Numbered from the stretch's first letter, positions 44,936-57,492 are shown. The stretch: 64,000 bases of DNA from Dermacentor variabilis (GCF_050947875.1 NC_134569.1:187356067-187420066), one strand, 5' to 3'. Program-made: numbers and translations. The notes: generated by a model from the sequence alone, not told the origin.

Positions 44936-46082
44936 CTCGCTTCAGTAAAGTTAGGCAAGTCAGGAGTAGTGCAGGCAGATGCGGATGACGCGGGGCTCGG
45001 AAAAAGACCCTCAGTTGAGCTGGTCATTTCCGGTGTCCGTTGTTGCGACATCCTCAACGAAATGGCGCTTGACAATATAAAGTCCGCGCTTGACAGGTGT
45101 AGTGAAGCAGGTGGCATATGTGGAGGTTTTGAAAACGTGCTATGTGAGGATACAGAGTGTCCGTCGTTAACGTTGTTCAACGCTTTACGTGAAAGTGTTA
45201 TCAAGCCAACCGGTCTTGATAAAGTTAGTCCGTTGGAGACAAGGTAGGCGGTGTCAAAGTCCTCAGTAGGATGACAGCCAAAGCATATTGTAGTCAGTGT
45301 CTCTACTACAAATATAAGTGTAGTAAATGCTGCGCTGATAGCCTTAATGGAGATTGCTATGGTTTCTGTTGGTTCGAGCATCATACAGAACAAAAAATTG
45401 GCGTACAGCCAAAATCGCGCCTTTGAACTTAAGTTCCGTTGCACAAGGTAACAGCTCCGGAGTGGCTGCGTGGAAGTTTATGAGCTTATGTGTAGGCTCA
45501 GGCAAATGTCCACAGTCATACGGGAATGAGACCAGAGAGTGCGGGAAAAGTTTGCCCAAAGGTAGTGTGCAAAATGCTTCAGAGTTGTGTTCAGAACCCG
45601 GGGATGAGAAAGCATATCATTGTTTCTATGAGGGTTACTGCTTAACAAATTTTGTGCATAAACAAAATGGGAACATCAAAGGACGAGATCTGCAAAAGTC
45701 TACTCTAGGCGTCAACACAGAACACGTTGCTGAATATAGAAGAAGGATCTGTGGCTTGCAGGATAGTGAGCAAGTAATGACACAAGATGACTGTCACAGT
45801 ATGAATGAAAAGTCCACTGTCTGCAAGCAGTGGCTCTCGGGAAATAGCGCCACCTCAAGAAAAGTACCACGTAAGCTTGTGCTACTATGCACTATAAGGA
45901 TACGAACCTTCTGCTTAGGTGCATCTCTTGAAATGCGTCTAAGAGTGCATGTCAGGTTTAGAAATGTCATATGGACAGGGAATGGTCATAGAAACTGGCA
46001 CCGCCAGCCACTGCAGAAAGAACATACTTCTATTTCTGCAGTGCGTTCCACTGTCTCATTGATGGTCTTCAGCGTTAGATGA
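44936..46082 (+). other. Unassigned ORF region, possible decayed cysteine-rich gene
   Basis: Two plus-strand ORFs stand out: 44969-45247, with CCDILNEMALDNIKSALDRC, and 45354-46082 (242 codons), with many cysteines (SGKCPQSYGNETRECGKS, ELCSEPGDEKAYHCFYEGYC). They are in different frames. A GTAGG at 45244 could be a donor. A 171-codon minus-strand ORF overlaps the first. The cysteine spacing resembles a secreted protein, but I recognise no family and see no clear signal peptide. It could be an old gene copy or chance. Confidence 0.3.
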
Positions 46083-46997
46083 GGTAGCGATTAGTGTTCA
46101 TCTACCATTCGAAATAAGTTAGGTATCTAACGCCAACTGATTTATTAGTGGCTCGCTCTATATAAGAGAGGTTTTGTTAGGTGCCATGTGTGCGTAGACT
46201 CCTGTAAGTTTTGTGGGCGTGGAAAAATAATTTTGAAAATTACCCCAAGGCTTTCTGGACAAAACACAGCCCGTCTAGACTGCGGTTTCTTGGGCATTCG
46301 TAAGGACAATGGTACTGAGCCCAGCGATAATGCAAGGGAGTGTGACATTCGGTGTTATTTCTTTTTCGTGCTTTTTCTCCATTCTTTGTGTAGGTTTGTA
46401 CAAAAAAAACACGACGATAACGAAGCGCCCACGGGTTCTTTTGTCATTGGACCACCCAGGTGCGTGATCTCACGAAATCAGTGATGGCCCTGAGTTATTC
46501 GGAAGATGCGCCCTGCCACGATTGGGTCATTTATGGCGAGCGCGTGTCAAAATGCTTCGTGGCAAGACAAGTGCCCAGACAGCGGGAGACGGAAGACAGC
46601 AGGCCGAAGTGTCGGACGCCGACGATCAACGCTCAAGTGAACGCAGCCATCCATGGAGCTGCCGCCCGACCGTTGCTTTTGGCCGAGGCGTTCGCCAGCA
46701 CGAGTACTGCAGTTCAGAGCGTGGCTTGGCCTGTTGTGGCACCCTTTGCCGCGAGCGTTGTGGATCGCGGGCAGGGCGTGCCCTCGGTCGGCTGTTCAGC
46801 GGAGCACCATTCGTGGCCGGGTTAATGGCCGCATAGGCGCCGAGCACTACGGCTCGCGCGCAAGTCGTCCGCTGGGCAGGCAGACCATACCTGCAACGTG
46901 TGCTGCGTCTCGGATGCAGATTGGCTGCTGAGCGGTAAACCTGCACGCGGCAGCACACGGCAATCTGCACACGCCAGCCTTAGGAATTCCAGCCTAG
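46083..46997. other. Non-coding or unassigned stretch
   Basis: A TATATAAGAGAG phrase at 46158 looks like a TATA box. The GC-rich part at 46490-46960 has overlapping ORFs on both strands typical of GC-rich non-coding DNA. No gene assigned. Confidence 0.4.
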
Positions 46998-47432
46998 TCA
47001 TGTCATGTCATGTGCCTTAACGTCCTTTGTCGTTGATTGAAGCTTGGCTTTTGTAGTTTTCATAAATGATTGCTTGATTGATGTATGGTGTTTTATGGCG
47101 CAAGGGCTAGATATGGCCAGAGAGCGCCATACACACGGTGATCGGTTTTCAATGAATTGGTAGTGTAATTGAGAAATATTGGAATGGTGGGTGTGGCATG
47201 GCTGTAAATGGACCTGAAATCAGCCGCTCTAGATTGCGTAAAATATATAAGTATTAAAACAATGACCGGACATGAGAACTATGAAGCTGTCTTGTTACGC
47301 GCGGATGATGTAAAAGAACGTGTAGTGAACGCAGCTCTGATGCCTCAACAGGGCCCTTGAACGCAAGGGCCTGGAGACACGTGCTATGCTAAATGTAGCG
47401 AACGCAGCAGCAGCCTCTGGTATGAAGCCGTA

Positions 47433-50400
47433 CTACGTAACATTTGGTCGGATAATTTGCAGTGTAAGAATATCATTTAAATAATTTAAAACTGATTTGT
47501 CGTCAAATAATGGGTTCGTGCCGATAAATTGTGCTGGGTGTAATAGGATATGGTGTCGATATGGCAAGGGAAAGTGCTTTTTCCTCTGGCATTCTGTTTC
47601 CCTACATTCATCAAAGACGTGGATGGCCGTCCGTCTTTTACCACATCTACCACATGTAGGAGGTTCATCAATAGTCCGCAAGAAGTTGTCACTACTGTAT
47701 CTGTGCCCTATTAGTCGAGAGAACGCGACGTCGGTTTCTCGTAATTTTATTATAGATGGGGAGGCGCTTAAATGTGGCCTGATTAAGTGAAGTTTATTCG
47801 AGGGCTGGGAGTCGCACAAGCGTTTCCAATAGTCTCTTAATTTTTTGTGAATGAAAGGTCTCGAATCTGTCGCGGGGACAGCTATGGAAGAGTTCAAATC
47901 TTTTCTTGCTGCGGATGTGGCGACTTCACCAGCGAATACATTACCCTTGATGCGTCTGTGCCCTGGCACTCGCCATATAATGACACGTTGATTCAATGCA
48001 TAAACTGCACACAAGACTGTATAAAGGTTAATAATTACAGCATTTTTTTGCTTTTTTTAGCGATAATAATGCCTTAACAATGCTCACAGAGTCGGTATAT
48101 ATATAATTGACTTGTCTAGCTTTATTTGTTTCACGTATTTCACAGCCGATAATAGTGCATAGGCTTCAGCCGTAAAGATACTTGTTTGCCCATACAGACG
48201 GCCAGGGTCCGCAAGAGACGGACTGACTGCTGCATAATAAACGCCGGCTTGTAACTTAAATGCATTGAAGTAATACTCGGTGCAGCAGTACTTCGACTGA
48301 AGTTCAAGGAAGTGCATTCGGATATGCATCTCAGAAGCACGCTTACTGACTTCAATAAAAGACATGTCACATTCCACGAGCTGCCACTGCCACGGCGGTG
48401 ACGGCTTCGCTGGAAGCATTAGATGGTGTTCTACAAGTGGGACACACATATTTAAGCTTTTTTGCACTAAGATTCCTTGCACGGAGCGAGAAGGGATCCC
48501 TGGCTGTAGGCCGATTATTCAAAAGTAGGGCACAGGACACAGTCTTTACAGTTGTGTACCAAATATGTTCAGGATTCGAGTTTACTTTCAGATAATATGT
48601 GAAGCTGGAATTCGACCTCTGTAGATGGAGTGACCACTCGTGTGATTCTACATAGAGACTTTCTACGCACCGATAGCTAGGCAGATACCTTTGTGGTGCA
48701 CAGGCTCTACGATTTTTAGCGCGCTGGGCGTTGCAGAATGATGGATTATCGCACCATAGTAAAGGCGAGAGCGGACAAGGCTCCTGTACAAGGTCAGGAG
48801 ACATTTACGATCACTACCTCATGTTGCGCGAGACAGAATTTTTAGAATATTCATTGTCTTCAAACATTTTGCCTTCAGATATTTAAGTTGGGGGATGAAG
48901 GTAAGCTTAAAATCTAGAATTATTCCCAGGAATGTGTATTAACTGCTCACAGATAGTTCCTCTCGATTGATGGTGAGTTTTGGCACTAGTGCAATGCCTC
49001 TTTTGTTTGAAAAAGAGTATGCACGTACTTTTGTGGCAATTTATTTTAAAGCCATTTGCATCCGCCCATCTAGACAATTTGTTTAATGTAAGCTTTACCT
49101 GTCACTCGCAGATCGCAAAATTACACGATTTAAAACCTATATGTACGTCATCGACGTACACAGAATAAAGCATTGCGCGTGGTATGACTCTATACAGGGA
49201 GTTCGTTTTTACAATAAACAGTGTGCAACTAAGCACGCCTCATTGCGGCACCCCAGTCTCCTGGGTGAATGTTCTAGATAAAGCATTGTCCACTCTCACA
49301 CGAAGCGTGGGGTAGGATATGCAGCTTTTCACTATGTTTAACGTATTTCCACGGACCCCCATCGCGGAAGGATCTCGCAAAATCCCGAAGCGCCATGTCG
49401 AATCGTATGCTTTCTCTAAATCTAGAAATACCAAAAGTAAAGCTGCTTATGTATAAACGCATCTGTGATGTTTGCCTCGATGGGAACAACGTGGTCTATT
49501 GTCGAGCTACCTCTTCGGAATCCACACTGGAAGGGTCTAGTATTTTGCTGTTTTCTAGGAACGAGAATAAGCACCGGCTTGTCATTTTTTTCACACAGCT
49601 CGCACAGACAACTTGTTAGTAATATTGGCCTGTAGCTGCTGGCAAAGGACGGGTCTTTGCCTTTTTTAAGTATCGGGATAAATAGGGGCTTGTTTCCGCG
49701 ACGATGGAATATACCCAGCCGCCCACATGCCATTCAAAAGAGATAGGAGCGTTTTCAGTGCTTCAGGGTGTAGGTATCTAATCATTTCATGCATAACGCG
49801 ATCACCACCTGGTGCCGAGTTGTTGCAACAAGCAAGCGACACCTTAAGTTCAGCTAAGCTAAATGGACGAATGTGAGTCTCATTCGATGCGTGTTTATAA
49901 TTAAGGAGCTGTCTCTCTCAACGTTCTTTTAACCTCAGGAATGATTCTGTATAGAGCGATGCACTTGAAAAATATTCAAAGTGTTCGCCTAGACAATCCG
50001 CCAAATCTTCAAGGCTATCGCCTTGGGTACTCACAAAGGGTAGAGGATGCGCCTGCCGGCCTACTAATTAATTAACCTTATTCCAGACTTCCACAGTCTA
50101 GGAAGTTATAGCAGAGATGTACTTCTCTGAACTCTCCCTTTTAGCACGTCGACATGTTCATCTACCCTCATCCTTTATTTGCTTAAAAATAATCAAGTTT
50201 TCGCCACTTGGAAATTCGCGAAGTCGTCCCCAAGCCTTCTTTTGGTTTTCCCCGTGCTTTTTTACATTCTTCATTCCACCGTGGAATACGACACTTATTC
50301 AACAGTTCGTTAGTTTGACAAATGCATTTCCTCGCAGCCTCAATTATAAAGCCTGTAATATAGGCCACAGCATCGTCTATGTTGAGAGAATCGATTTCAT

Positions 50401-51105
50401 CCGGGATTTTATATGCTAGCTCTCGGAAAAGTTTCCAGTTAGCCAATTCAACTTTCCGCGGGGGATACGTGGCAAGTATTCATCTTGGTTTGTTAAGTTT
50501 AACATAACTGGGAAAAGGTCGCGCCCAAAGTGGTTCTAGAGAACGGACTACTCAAGGTACGACATTAGTGTACTCGACACTATGCTTGAACATATGGATG
50601 AGTATGTATTATATGCCACGCTGTGGTACGTCGGCTGTTTTTTATTACGTACACATGCCCCTGAAGAAAAGTTTTTGATTAGGTGACCTCTCGCATCGCA
50701 ATGAGTCTCCCAACAAAGTGGTATGTGCGTTTAAATCTCCGGCAACTACGTATGGCGCGGGACGTTCATGTATGTAGTCTTGAAATTCGGTTTTAGTAAG
50801 CTGATAATTTGGAGGCATGTATACAGAGCTGAGAGTGACTAGCTTGTCAAACACCCCTAGGATAGCAACTGCCTCTAGAGGCATGCGACGTTTTAATTCC
50901 TCGCAAGCGACACATCTGTATGCAATGAGAGCAACACCACCGGACGACACCAGATTGCCATCACGGTGTAAATTTGCGTATGTTTGAGGTGTGTTTCTTG
51001 AACACATAGCGCCTTTGGAGTATACCTGTGTAGGAGTTCTTTAATGTCATCAAGATAGTGCAGGAGACCTCTGACATTCCAGTGTATTATTTGTCCATTG
51101 ATGTT
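47433..51105 (-). pseudogene. LINE ORF2: endonuclease, RT, RNase H (many breaks)
   Basis: Minus-strand pieces in order: endonuclease start near 51100 (IIHWNVRGLL), then 51007-50645 with GGVALIAYR, SSVYMPP and VVAGDLNAH; linker 50446-50183; RT parts 49733-49422 (SSYRPILLTSCLCEL) and 49434-49240 (FLDLEKAYDSTWRFGILRD, TQETGVPQ), then YVDDV near 49150; thumb 48804-48367; RNase H with FTAEAYALLSAV (48200) and the end part 48014-47433 with WRVPGHRRIKGN and CGRCGKRRTAIHVFDEC. Frame changes and stops separate the pieces. RNase H at the C-terminus supports the I clade. Confidence 0.82.
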
Positions 51106-51139
51106 GAATGCTGTTTATGTGCTGTGCGTTTGAGAAAGA

Positions 51140-52165
51140 GGAGTTAGATCACAGAGCCCGTGATGCGGTGTTTTTCTTTTTTGGAGCCATTGCGAGAATC
51201 TCGCCGCTCCTGCGCTAGCGGCACCGTCTGGCTGGTTGTGTCCTTCGCCTCTTCCGAGGCGCTGGACAGGCGCTCTTGCGAGTGCTGCGTTTGAACTGAA
51301 GACCGCATCTCCGTAGCCGAAACCTTTGAGGCCACCATCCCAAAGGTAGATGGCACCTTCTGCGGGGGCGGCGGAGCAGCGCTAGCTGCAGCTGCCGGAG
51401 GGAGGGGGGGTGTTACGTCACTGCCACCTCACTGGGTGTGGGTCAGACAGCCTCCAGACGCCGTTGTGCCGCTGCCCCCTGACGCGCCACATCGGCAAAG
51501 CTGTTCTTGGGCACGCAGGAAACCCGCCTGCGTGCTTCTTTGAATGAAAAGTTCTCTTTGAGTTTCATCGTCTTAATTTATTTTTCATTTTTTCTGTGAT
51601 GGGCACGACCGTGAGTATGCGACATGCTCGCCATCACAGCTGAGACAGTGTGGAGCGCTTTCGCAAGTCTCAGAGGCATGATTTCCGGCACTATATTAAG
51701 CACATGTCTGACAGCCTCGTCAGTTGAGGGAACTGTGGCCGAAACTCTGGTATTTAAACCATCGAAGAGGGTTTGGGACGTAGCGTCTGACACGTAGCTT
51801 TACACAGCCTGCCTCGATTATGTCAGGCAGTACGCTTGAGCGAAAAGTAAGTATCAGGTGCTTTGTGTTGATCTCATTACTATCACGTCTTAGCATAATT
51901 CGGTTAATATTGATAACATTCTGCTCGGTCCAGCCTTCCATCAGTTCAGCTTCTGTAAGCTCCATTAGGTCGTCATCAGAGACAACACCACGGCTGGTGT
52001 TCATAGCTCGGTGCGGGGATATTGTGACTAGAATTTCTCCAAATGTAACTAGGTTAGGAATCTCTTCATGTTGTTTCGCATCGCGGAGTTCCAAAAAGAG
52101 ACCTCCACTACCATCTTTGTGCCTTGTAGCCTGCGCCAAGTGCTTCGGTAAGACATTCTGACACT
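51140..52165 (-). pseudogene. LINE ORF1 (broken)
   Basis: The minus-strand frame from about 52160 reads AQATRHKDGSGGLFLELRD, then ILVTISPHRAMNTSRGVVSD and VLPDIIEAGCVKLRVRRYVP, ending in FKYQSFGHSSLNC near 51720, the start of a zinc knuckle. A shifted frame continues to about 51140 through a serine/arginine/glutamine-rich tail. Typical layout of an I-like ORF1; the protein would bind element RNA. Confidence 0.72.
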
Positions 52166-52944
52166 AGTAAAGGTGAAATGCTTCTTATAGTCTTTTCAGG
52201 TTTCTCAGAATGGATTACGTGGAATCAGGGAAAGCTTTGTAATCTGTTGCTAAAAAATGTAAAAACACCTTCGGTGCGCCATCGTTTATGAGGGCGATCT
52301 GGAGTGGCAGAAAGAGATAGCCGTTTGTAACATTGAGTTACGGCAGCGGTGCCAGCCGCCCACCACGGAGGCAAAGGGGACGTGAAAGGATTTGTGTTTA
52401 AACAAGGCCTGCCAACGCCAGCTGTACGCAGCCACTATAACCAAATATGACAAAACCTAGGTTGGCTACTCACACAAGGTTAACCCTTGCTGCCTGGAAG
52501 GTCGGAAGAAATAAGAAATGAGTAGGAGACAGGAAAGATGGAAAGTGAGAGAAAGACGAAGGTTCGAGGGAGAGCGAGACAGGGAAGGGCAACCGCTGAT
52601 TTCCCCCGGGAGGGTGAGTCCCGTGGTGCCGTCTACATGAAGCCGAAGCCAAAGGGGTGTGTTGCCGCCACCGAGGGGCCGTAAAGGTCCGAACGCCCGA
52701 TATTGGCTCAACCTCCAGGATACCCTTTTCCGCGGACACAGCTAAGCCGCGCACGGTTAGACACGAGAGGGTCCAACCCTCATGTGCTAGGGTACGTGTA
52801 GTCGCAACACACCGAACGGCTGCTGACGCGGTCGTCCCTGCGGGGGTTGTTTTCATAAATGTCGTTTGCGTTGTTATCATGTCTTCGACTACTTTTCTTC
52901 CGTATTTTCCTCATCATGCGACACGACAACCTAGTGTCACGACA

Positions 52945-55249
52945 GACGCGTAACTGTTTTACAAGGAGGTACCTGAAACCTTGGCAGGGCGGAAGAGGCC
53001 CCACCAAGTCTAAATGCACGTGATCGAAATGGCTCTCTGGTGGTCGAAACGGCTGCACCGCTGATCGCGTGTGCAGGATCAGTTTCACGGCTTGACAGGC
53101 TTCGCAGCTTCTTGCCCAGCTTCGAACGCTTTTGTTGATCCCTGGTCTGACGAAGAGGTCTGTGATCAGCGTCGGTGTCGCTTTCATACCGGGATGGCTT
53201 GCAGTGAATCGAATATTGGCCGCGGATGCTGATGGCATACGAACGGGCGAGGAGCTGCCTGCGATTTGTCGCACGTGACCAATGCTGTGTAGGGAAACGG
53301 CACCTCCGGAAACTGGAGTGACGAGCCTTTTTCACGCAATAGGCGCAGCCCAGGGTCGTTTTGCTGGACGGAGGATAGATATTTGAAATCCGCAGGGCCA
53401 GTAGGCACAGCGCCGGATCCGCGAAAGTGCGTCAGTTGCCTGATTTTCGGTCCGAGAGCAGGAAAGTTGCCAAAGTTCACGTTCCATGTACTAGGAACTG
53501 TTGATGTTGAAAACTAATGTTAACGGTTGGTGATTGGTCAGATTGTAAAAGCCATATCCTTGAAGAAAAAACGGAAATGCTTGAAAGCACAATAGATAGC
53601 CAACATCTCCCTCACGAAGGTGCTGTAGCGAGCTTCCGTGGGTTTGAGGCGCTTTCAGAAGAAGCCCTGCGGCCTGCAGTCTGTGCCCTCGTGCGGCTGT
53701 GGTACTTCACTCACTGTCGTGGTCGACGCGCCTACCCTAACGCGAGTTTGCCTGTCAGACAACGGATTAATCAGCAACACTGCAGTTCTCAACCGCTTTT
53801 TACTTCCTGGAAACAGTGTTCGTGCTGCGAAAACCCCTGGAAAGTAGTCGGTTTCATGGAGTCGCGACGCAGCAGGTGAGTAAGCGGCTCAATAATTTGC
53901 GCACAGGACGATAATAGCATCTGTGAATATTTATGAGCCCCAGAAACTCGTTCTATTTTCGCAATTAGGCTGGAGAGGGGAAGTCCTCGATATCCCGCAC
54001 CCGTGATTCCAGTGGCTTGATGCCTTCGGGAGAAATGCAATAGCCGAGGAAATTCAGGGCTTAAACTCTGAAAATGCATTTCTGGGGCTTTAGGACCAAA
54101 CTGCCTTCTTCCAATCGCTAAACAGAAGGCGAATGTGCTGTTTGGGCTCTACGCCTGAGCAACTTGCAACGAGAATGTCAAGGTAGACGAAAATTAACGG
54201 TAGTCCGCGCGTAACCTCGTCCATGAACCTTTGAAAAGCTTGCGCCGCATTCTTCAAACCGTAAGGCATACGACCAAATTCAAATAGGCGGAATGGAGCA
54301 ATCAGTGCTGTCTTTGGAATGTCGCTTGGTTCGACAGGAATTTGGTGGTGTGCGCTTACAAATCGATCTTGTATATTTTGGTTTCTGCGAGACGAAAGCT
54401 CAAGTCATGTATGTAGGGGAGGGGATATTGATCCGGAGTAGTGCCGGCATTCAAAGCTCTATAATCACCACAAGGCCACCAGTCACCACTGTCCTGCTTT
54501 GGAACCAGCTGGAGATGTGAAGACCAATTGTGAGAGGAAGAACGAATAACGCCGACCTGAAGTATGTGTTCGAACTCCCAGCGGGCGACTTCCAACCTAC
54601 GTCAAGCGAGCCTCCATGGCCATGCGGTGAGAGGTAGGCTGGCGGTGGTGATATGATGCGTCACCTTGTGTTTCACGGAAAACGCATCATTTTGGAGCTT
54701 GGTGGGGTGCGGGTACCCAGCAACTACATTGTCGTACTTTGAGACCGGCTGAAACGTACGGATGCCAGATGAGGTGAGGTTGGACTGCAGGCCAAGTACA
54801 TAGAGGGATGTGACGTTATCTTTTAGGTGCCGGTCGCGAACACTGAAATCTAGGTTGAAATGGCTGAGAAAGTCCGCTCCCAGTATGGCAAAGCTGACGT
54901 CAGCGATCAAAAACAACCATCGGTACAAGTGCCGGAGTCCGATGTCTAGCGTTATTGACCGGAGCCCATATGACACGATGCCAGTATTGTTCACTGCGTG
55001 GAGCGTGGGTATGGACTTGCCACGTTGGCAATGTGCTGCCGTGGCGGGAACGATGGACAGCTGGGCACCGGTGTCGGCGAGGAGGCAGCTGCCAGTGATG
55101 CAGCAGACTACGAAGAATAGGCGGCTTGTGCAAGAGCCGTTGTCGCACGCAGCGGTTAGCGACTGGCCGGTGCGCTTTCTGTCTTCGAACAGGTGTATCG
55201 ATTTGCTTGTTCGCGAAAGCGATGGTGATACTACTAGCGCAACTACCAC
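52945..55249 (-). pseudogene. pol of gypsy element D (many breaks)
   Basis: Minus-strand pieces: protease 55249-54602 with CLLADTGAQLSIVP and ILGADFLSHFNLDF; RT start 54595-54356 with NWSSHLQLVPKQDSGDW, CGDYRALNAGTTPDQYPLP and YKIDL; RT middle around 54290-54060 in changed frames (MPYGLKNAA-like and an altered YxDD region near 54190); RT end 54079-53789 with IIEPLTHLLR; later an integrase zinc region 53230-53080 (HPGMKAT, SCEACQAVK) and the first catalytic block HVHLDLVGPLPP near 53000. It ends before the second Asp. Non-functional. Confidence 0.75.
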
Positions 55250-55259
55250 GCCGAGTCCC

Positions 55260-55960
55260 TAGGTGCGCTGCGACACTTTGAAGGCGAATGGTTGCACCTC
55301 AGTTGGTCATCAGTGTTGCCACCCATTGTCCATTGTCAGTTACTCCAGTGCACTGGTAAGGCTGCCGACTATTTCCTTCAGGCGCGAGAGTCGGTTTTCT
55401 GGCTCTGGGACTCTCGCAGCGGCGATAGGTAGCTGTGCAGGAGACGAGCAGCCGCATATGCGGTCAGTGAGTGCAGCTAGCCGATCAAGACTCGTCTTGT
55501 CGGAACCCCCGAGCACGTGCGTGCGGACTGTGTCAGGCGCTGCAAGAACAGCTAGCCCAATTTGGAAGCTGGCTCTAGTTTAGGGAGTGGCCACCCAGCA
55601 ACTGACGCAACTGGTGCTGGAGTTAGTTTTTCGCCGAATTCCTTGAAGAGGAGCTATTCGAGCCTACTCTGATACGATAGCTCGAGGAGCAGTGGGATGG
55701 TATGTTTCAGGTCATCGTACGCTGTGACCGAAGGCGACCGAACGCAGGGCTAGCCAGTAGTCTTTGGAATCGGCGATAACGGAGGGTACTGTCGGTAGAG
55801 CGATGCGCTGTAGTTGAAAACAGGCATCTACTCGCTTAAACCAAACTCGATTATTCTTGGGTCAAAAGCTCGGAAGCTGAAGCTCTGCGACGATGACAGG
55901 AGACGTAATCGTGGTGTCTTCTCTGTCAGCTGGAGTAGGAGCACCGTAGTCCATGTTAGC
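55260..55960 (-). pseudogene. gag of gypsy element D (broken)
   Basis: The minus strand reads MDYGAPTPADREDTTITSPV from about 55953, then FKRVDACFQLQRIALPTVPS, IADSKDYWLAL and later ALTDRICGCSSP, in shifting frames. This layout is one I associate with tick gypsy gag proteins. No zinc knuckle was found. Confidence 0.6.
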
Positions 55961-55978
55961 TTCGAAAAAAAAACTTAA

Positions 55979-55994
55979 GCGTCCTGGGTCACCA
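55979..55994 (-). other. Primer-binding site of gypsy element D
   Basis: On the minus strand TGGTGACCCAGGACGC starts two bases after the LTR end CCCAACA. It begins with the TGG expected against a tRNA CCA end; the tRNA is not identified. Confidence 0.6.
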
Positions 55995-55996
55995 AT

Positions 55997-56220
55997 TGTT
56001 GGGAGCTCGGTTGAGCACAGGCATGTAATACACGTTTTCACAGGTTGAGAACAGAGTGTCGACTGGCTTTATTCCACAGTAAAAGCAGGTTTGTCGAGTG
56101 GCTCGGTGGAGAAGGTTGAGAATGAGCATGTTGGCTGCTTCGTTTCACCTGCGATATCCAGGTGGCCGGGGAACCAGTGGAAATATATGTAACCTTGCGC
56201 AAAATCTATTCAGCACTACG
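55997..56220 (-). repeat. 5' LTR of gypsy element D (right border unclear)
   Basis: Plus-strand start TGTTGGGAGCTCGG. It shares GAGAACAGAGTGTCGACTGG and CTTTATTCCACAGT-type sequence with 56774-57024; on the minus strand it carries an AATAAA. The right part merges into SINE sequence. Confidence 0.6.
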
Positions 56221-56225
56221 CAGTT

Positions 56226-56730
56226 TCACGTAATACTTCGGCGGAAACCCGCACGGAGGAGAGAAGTAATTAATGAAGGGAAAATTAGACAGCCACCCGT
56301 TCATAGCAAATGCTACAAAGGAAACTCGTATGGGTTCTTGAAAGAAAAGCCTCGCAGCTGAAGAAAAATTCGTCCGGGTCCGGTACTCGAATCCGGGACC
56401 ACCGTCTTTCCGGGGCAGCCGCTCTACCATTTGAGCTAACCAAGCGGCTAGCAGATGGCAGGGCGAAGCCGAATTTGTCAACAACTCGAAGCAAAGGCAA
56501 CAGTTTGACGTAATAGTTCTGCGGAAACCCGCAAGGAGGAGAGAAATAATTAATAAGGGGAAAATGAGACATCCACCTGTTCGTAGCAAATGCTACAAAG
56601 GAAACCCATACGGGTTGCTCGAAACAAAAGCCTCGCAGTTGAAGAAAAATTCGTCCTGGTGAGGGACATGAACCCGGGACCAGCGCTTTTCCGGGGCAGT
56701 TATGCGTGTGGAGGTACGCTGTGGCCAAAG
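56226..56730 (-). mobile_element. Two tandem copies of a tRNA-derived SINE
   Basis: Copy 1 (minus, 56460-56226) has an A box at 56442-56421 (TGGTTAGCTCAAATGGTAGA) and a B box at 56394-56382 (GGATTCGAGTACC). Its body holds ATGGGTTCTTGAAAG-type and AATTAATTACTTCTC sequence. Copy 2 (about 56730-56509) repeats the body and a B-box-like GGTTCATGTCC, but its A-box part is replaced by unrelated bases. The copies are offset by about 282 bp. The tRNA-like fold is degraded. Confidence 0.78.
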
Positions 56731-56773
56731 GTACGTCCGACGTCTGCCTCCAACTTTTTCTTTTACAGGTACG

Positions 56774-57024
56774 TGTTTGGAGCTCGATTTAGCAAGGACA
56801 AGTAATAAACCGTTTGACAAGCGGAGAACAGAGAGTCGACTGTCTTTATTCCACAGTGAAATTAGGCTTGCCGAGTGGCTGTGGGAGCGCCCCTGTCGGG
56901 CAGCCACCTCAATTCCAAGAAAGAGCAGGGGGCAATGACCCGCACGTTGAGGCCAGGCGAGATAAATGGGCTTCCCAGATGCGGGGACAATGCGTAGTGG
57001 CGGACAGCCGCGACATACGTTACA
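56774..57024 (-). repeat. Isolated LTR related to gypsy element D
   Basis: Starts TGTTTGGAGCTCG and ends ACGTTACA, so it has TG and CA ends. It shares GAGAACAGAGAGTCGACTG and CTTTATTCCACAGTG with the LTR at 55997. No internal region is attached, so it is a solo LTR or the far end of a rearranged copy. Confidence 0.6.
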
Positions 57025-57425
57025 GGGATCCGCCAATATTTTTAGGGAAATGCGTCCGATGCTTCTCTTTGGTTTTCTTCCTCTTATACGTAAGGATACG
57101 TCAGGCATAAGCACGCTGAACAGCTAAATACATCCTTGCCTGGCTTCAAAACTTATTCTGTGTGCGTTGATGTGCAGTGTGGCTGTTTTAGCGCCGCCTG
57201 CGCAGATGGGCGCTCTCGTCATTGCCGCAGCCACGGCCGCATCCGTTTCCATTGTGATGATGCGGACTTTCACAGCAATAAAAACGCATTCTGTTCGGCG
57301 CACCTCATCGCAATACTACGACAACGTGTGCTTATCGCAAATAGAGCAATGCTGCAAAGATTACCATGATCAAACTTGTGAAAATCACTTTCACTCATTT
57401 ATTGTCTTGCCCGTTGGACAGCCGC

Positions 57426-57429
<4 letters not shown>
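57025..57429. other. Non-coding stretch
   Basis: No supported gene. ORFs that cross into the TA tract are artefacts (isoleucine/tyrosine repeats). Confidence 0.6.

Positions 57430-57490
<61 letters not shown>
57430..57490. repeat. (TA)n microsatellite abutting gypsy element E
   Basis: About 61 bases of TA dinucleotides, followed at once by the 3' LTR of element E. Confidence 0.95.

Positions 57491-57492
<2 letters not shown>

Larger units (their letters stand above)
46998..52930 (-). mobile_element. I-clade LINE, nearly full length but degenerate
   Basis: Minus-strand order: a possible 5' leader (52930-52170), ORF1 (about 52165-51140), ORF2 (about 51105-47433), and a 3' untranslated region (47432-46998) containing GGCCATATCTAGCCCTTGCG and ending in CATGACATGACATGAC repeats. 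The 5' limit is uncertain; it meets a truncated gypsy element near 52945. Confidence 0.75.
52945..56220 (-). mobile_element. Ty3/gypsy element D, truncated and heavily decayed
   Basis: Minus-strand order: 5' LTR (from 55997 rightwards), PBS, gag (about 55960-55260), protease, RT, RNase H remnants, and an integrase that breaks off near 52945 where the LINE leader begins. Different family from elements A-C: the PBS and pol sequence differ. Confidence 0.75.

Noticed and set aside
46626..46970. 114-codon ORF in the GC-rich stretch
   Set aside because: Several long ORFs overlap on both strands, as expected in GC-rich non-coding DNA; no domain is recognised.
49395..49619. Plus-strand ORFs over the I-clade LINE
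   Set aside because: They are antisense shadows of the minus-strand reverse transcriptase.
56380..56445. tRNA-like sequence on the minus strand
   Set aside because: Same reason: the B box and arms are mutated and it is the head of a SINE.
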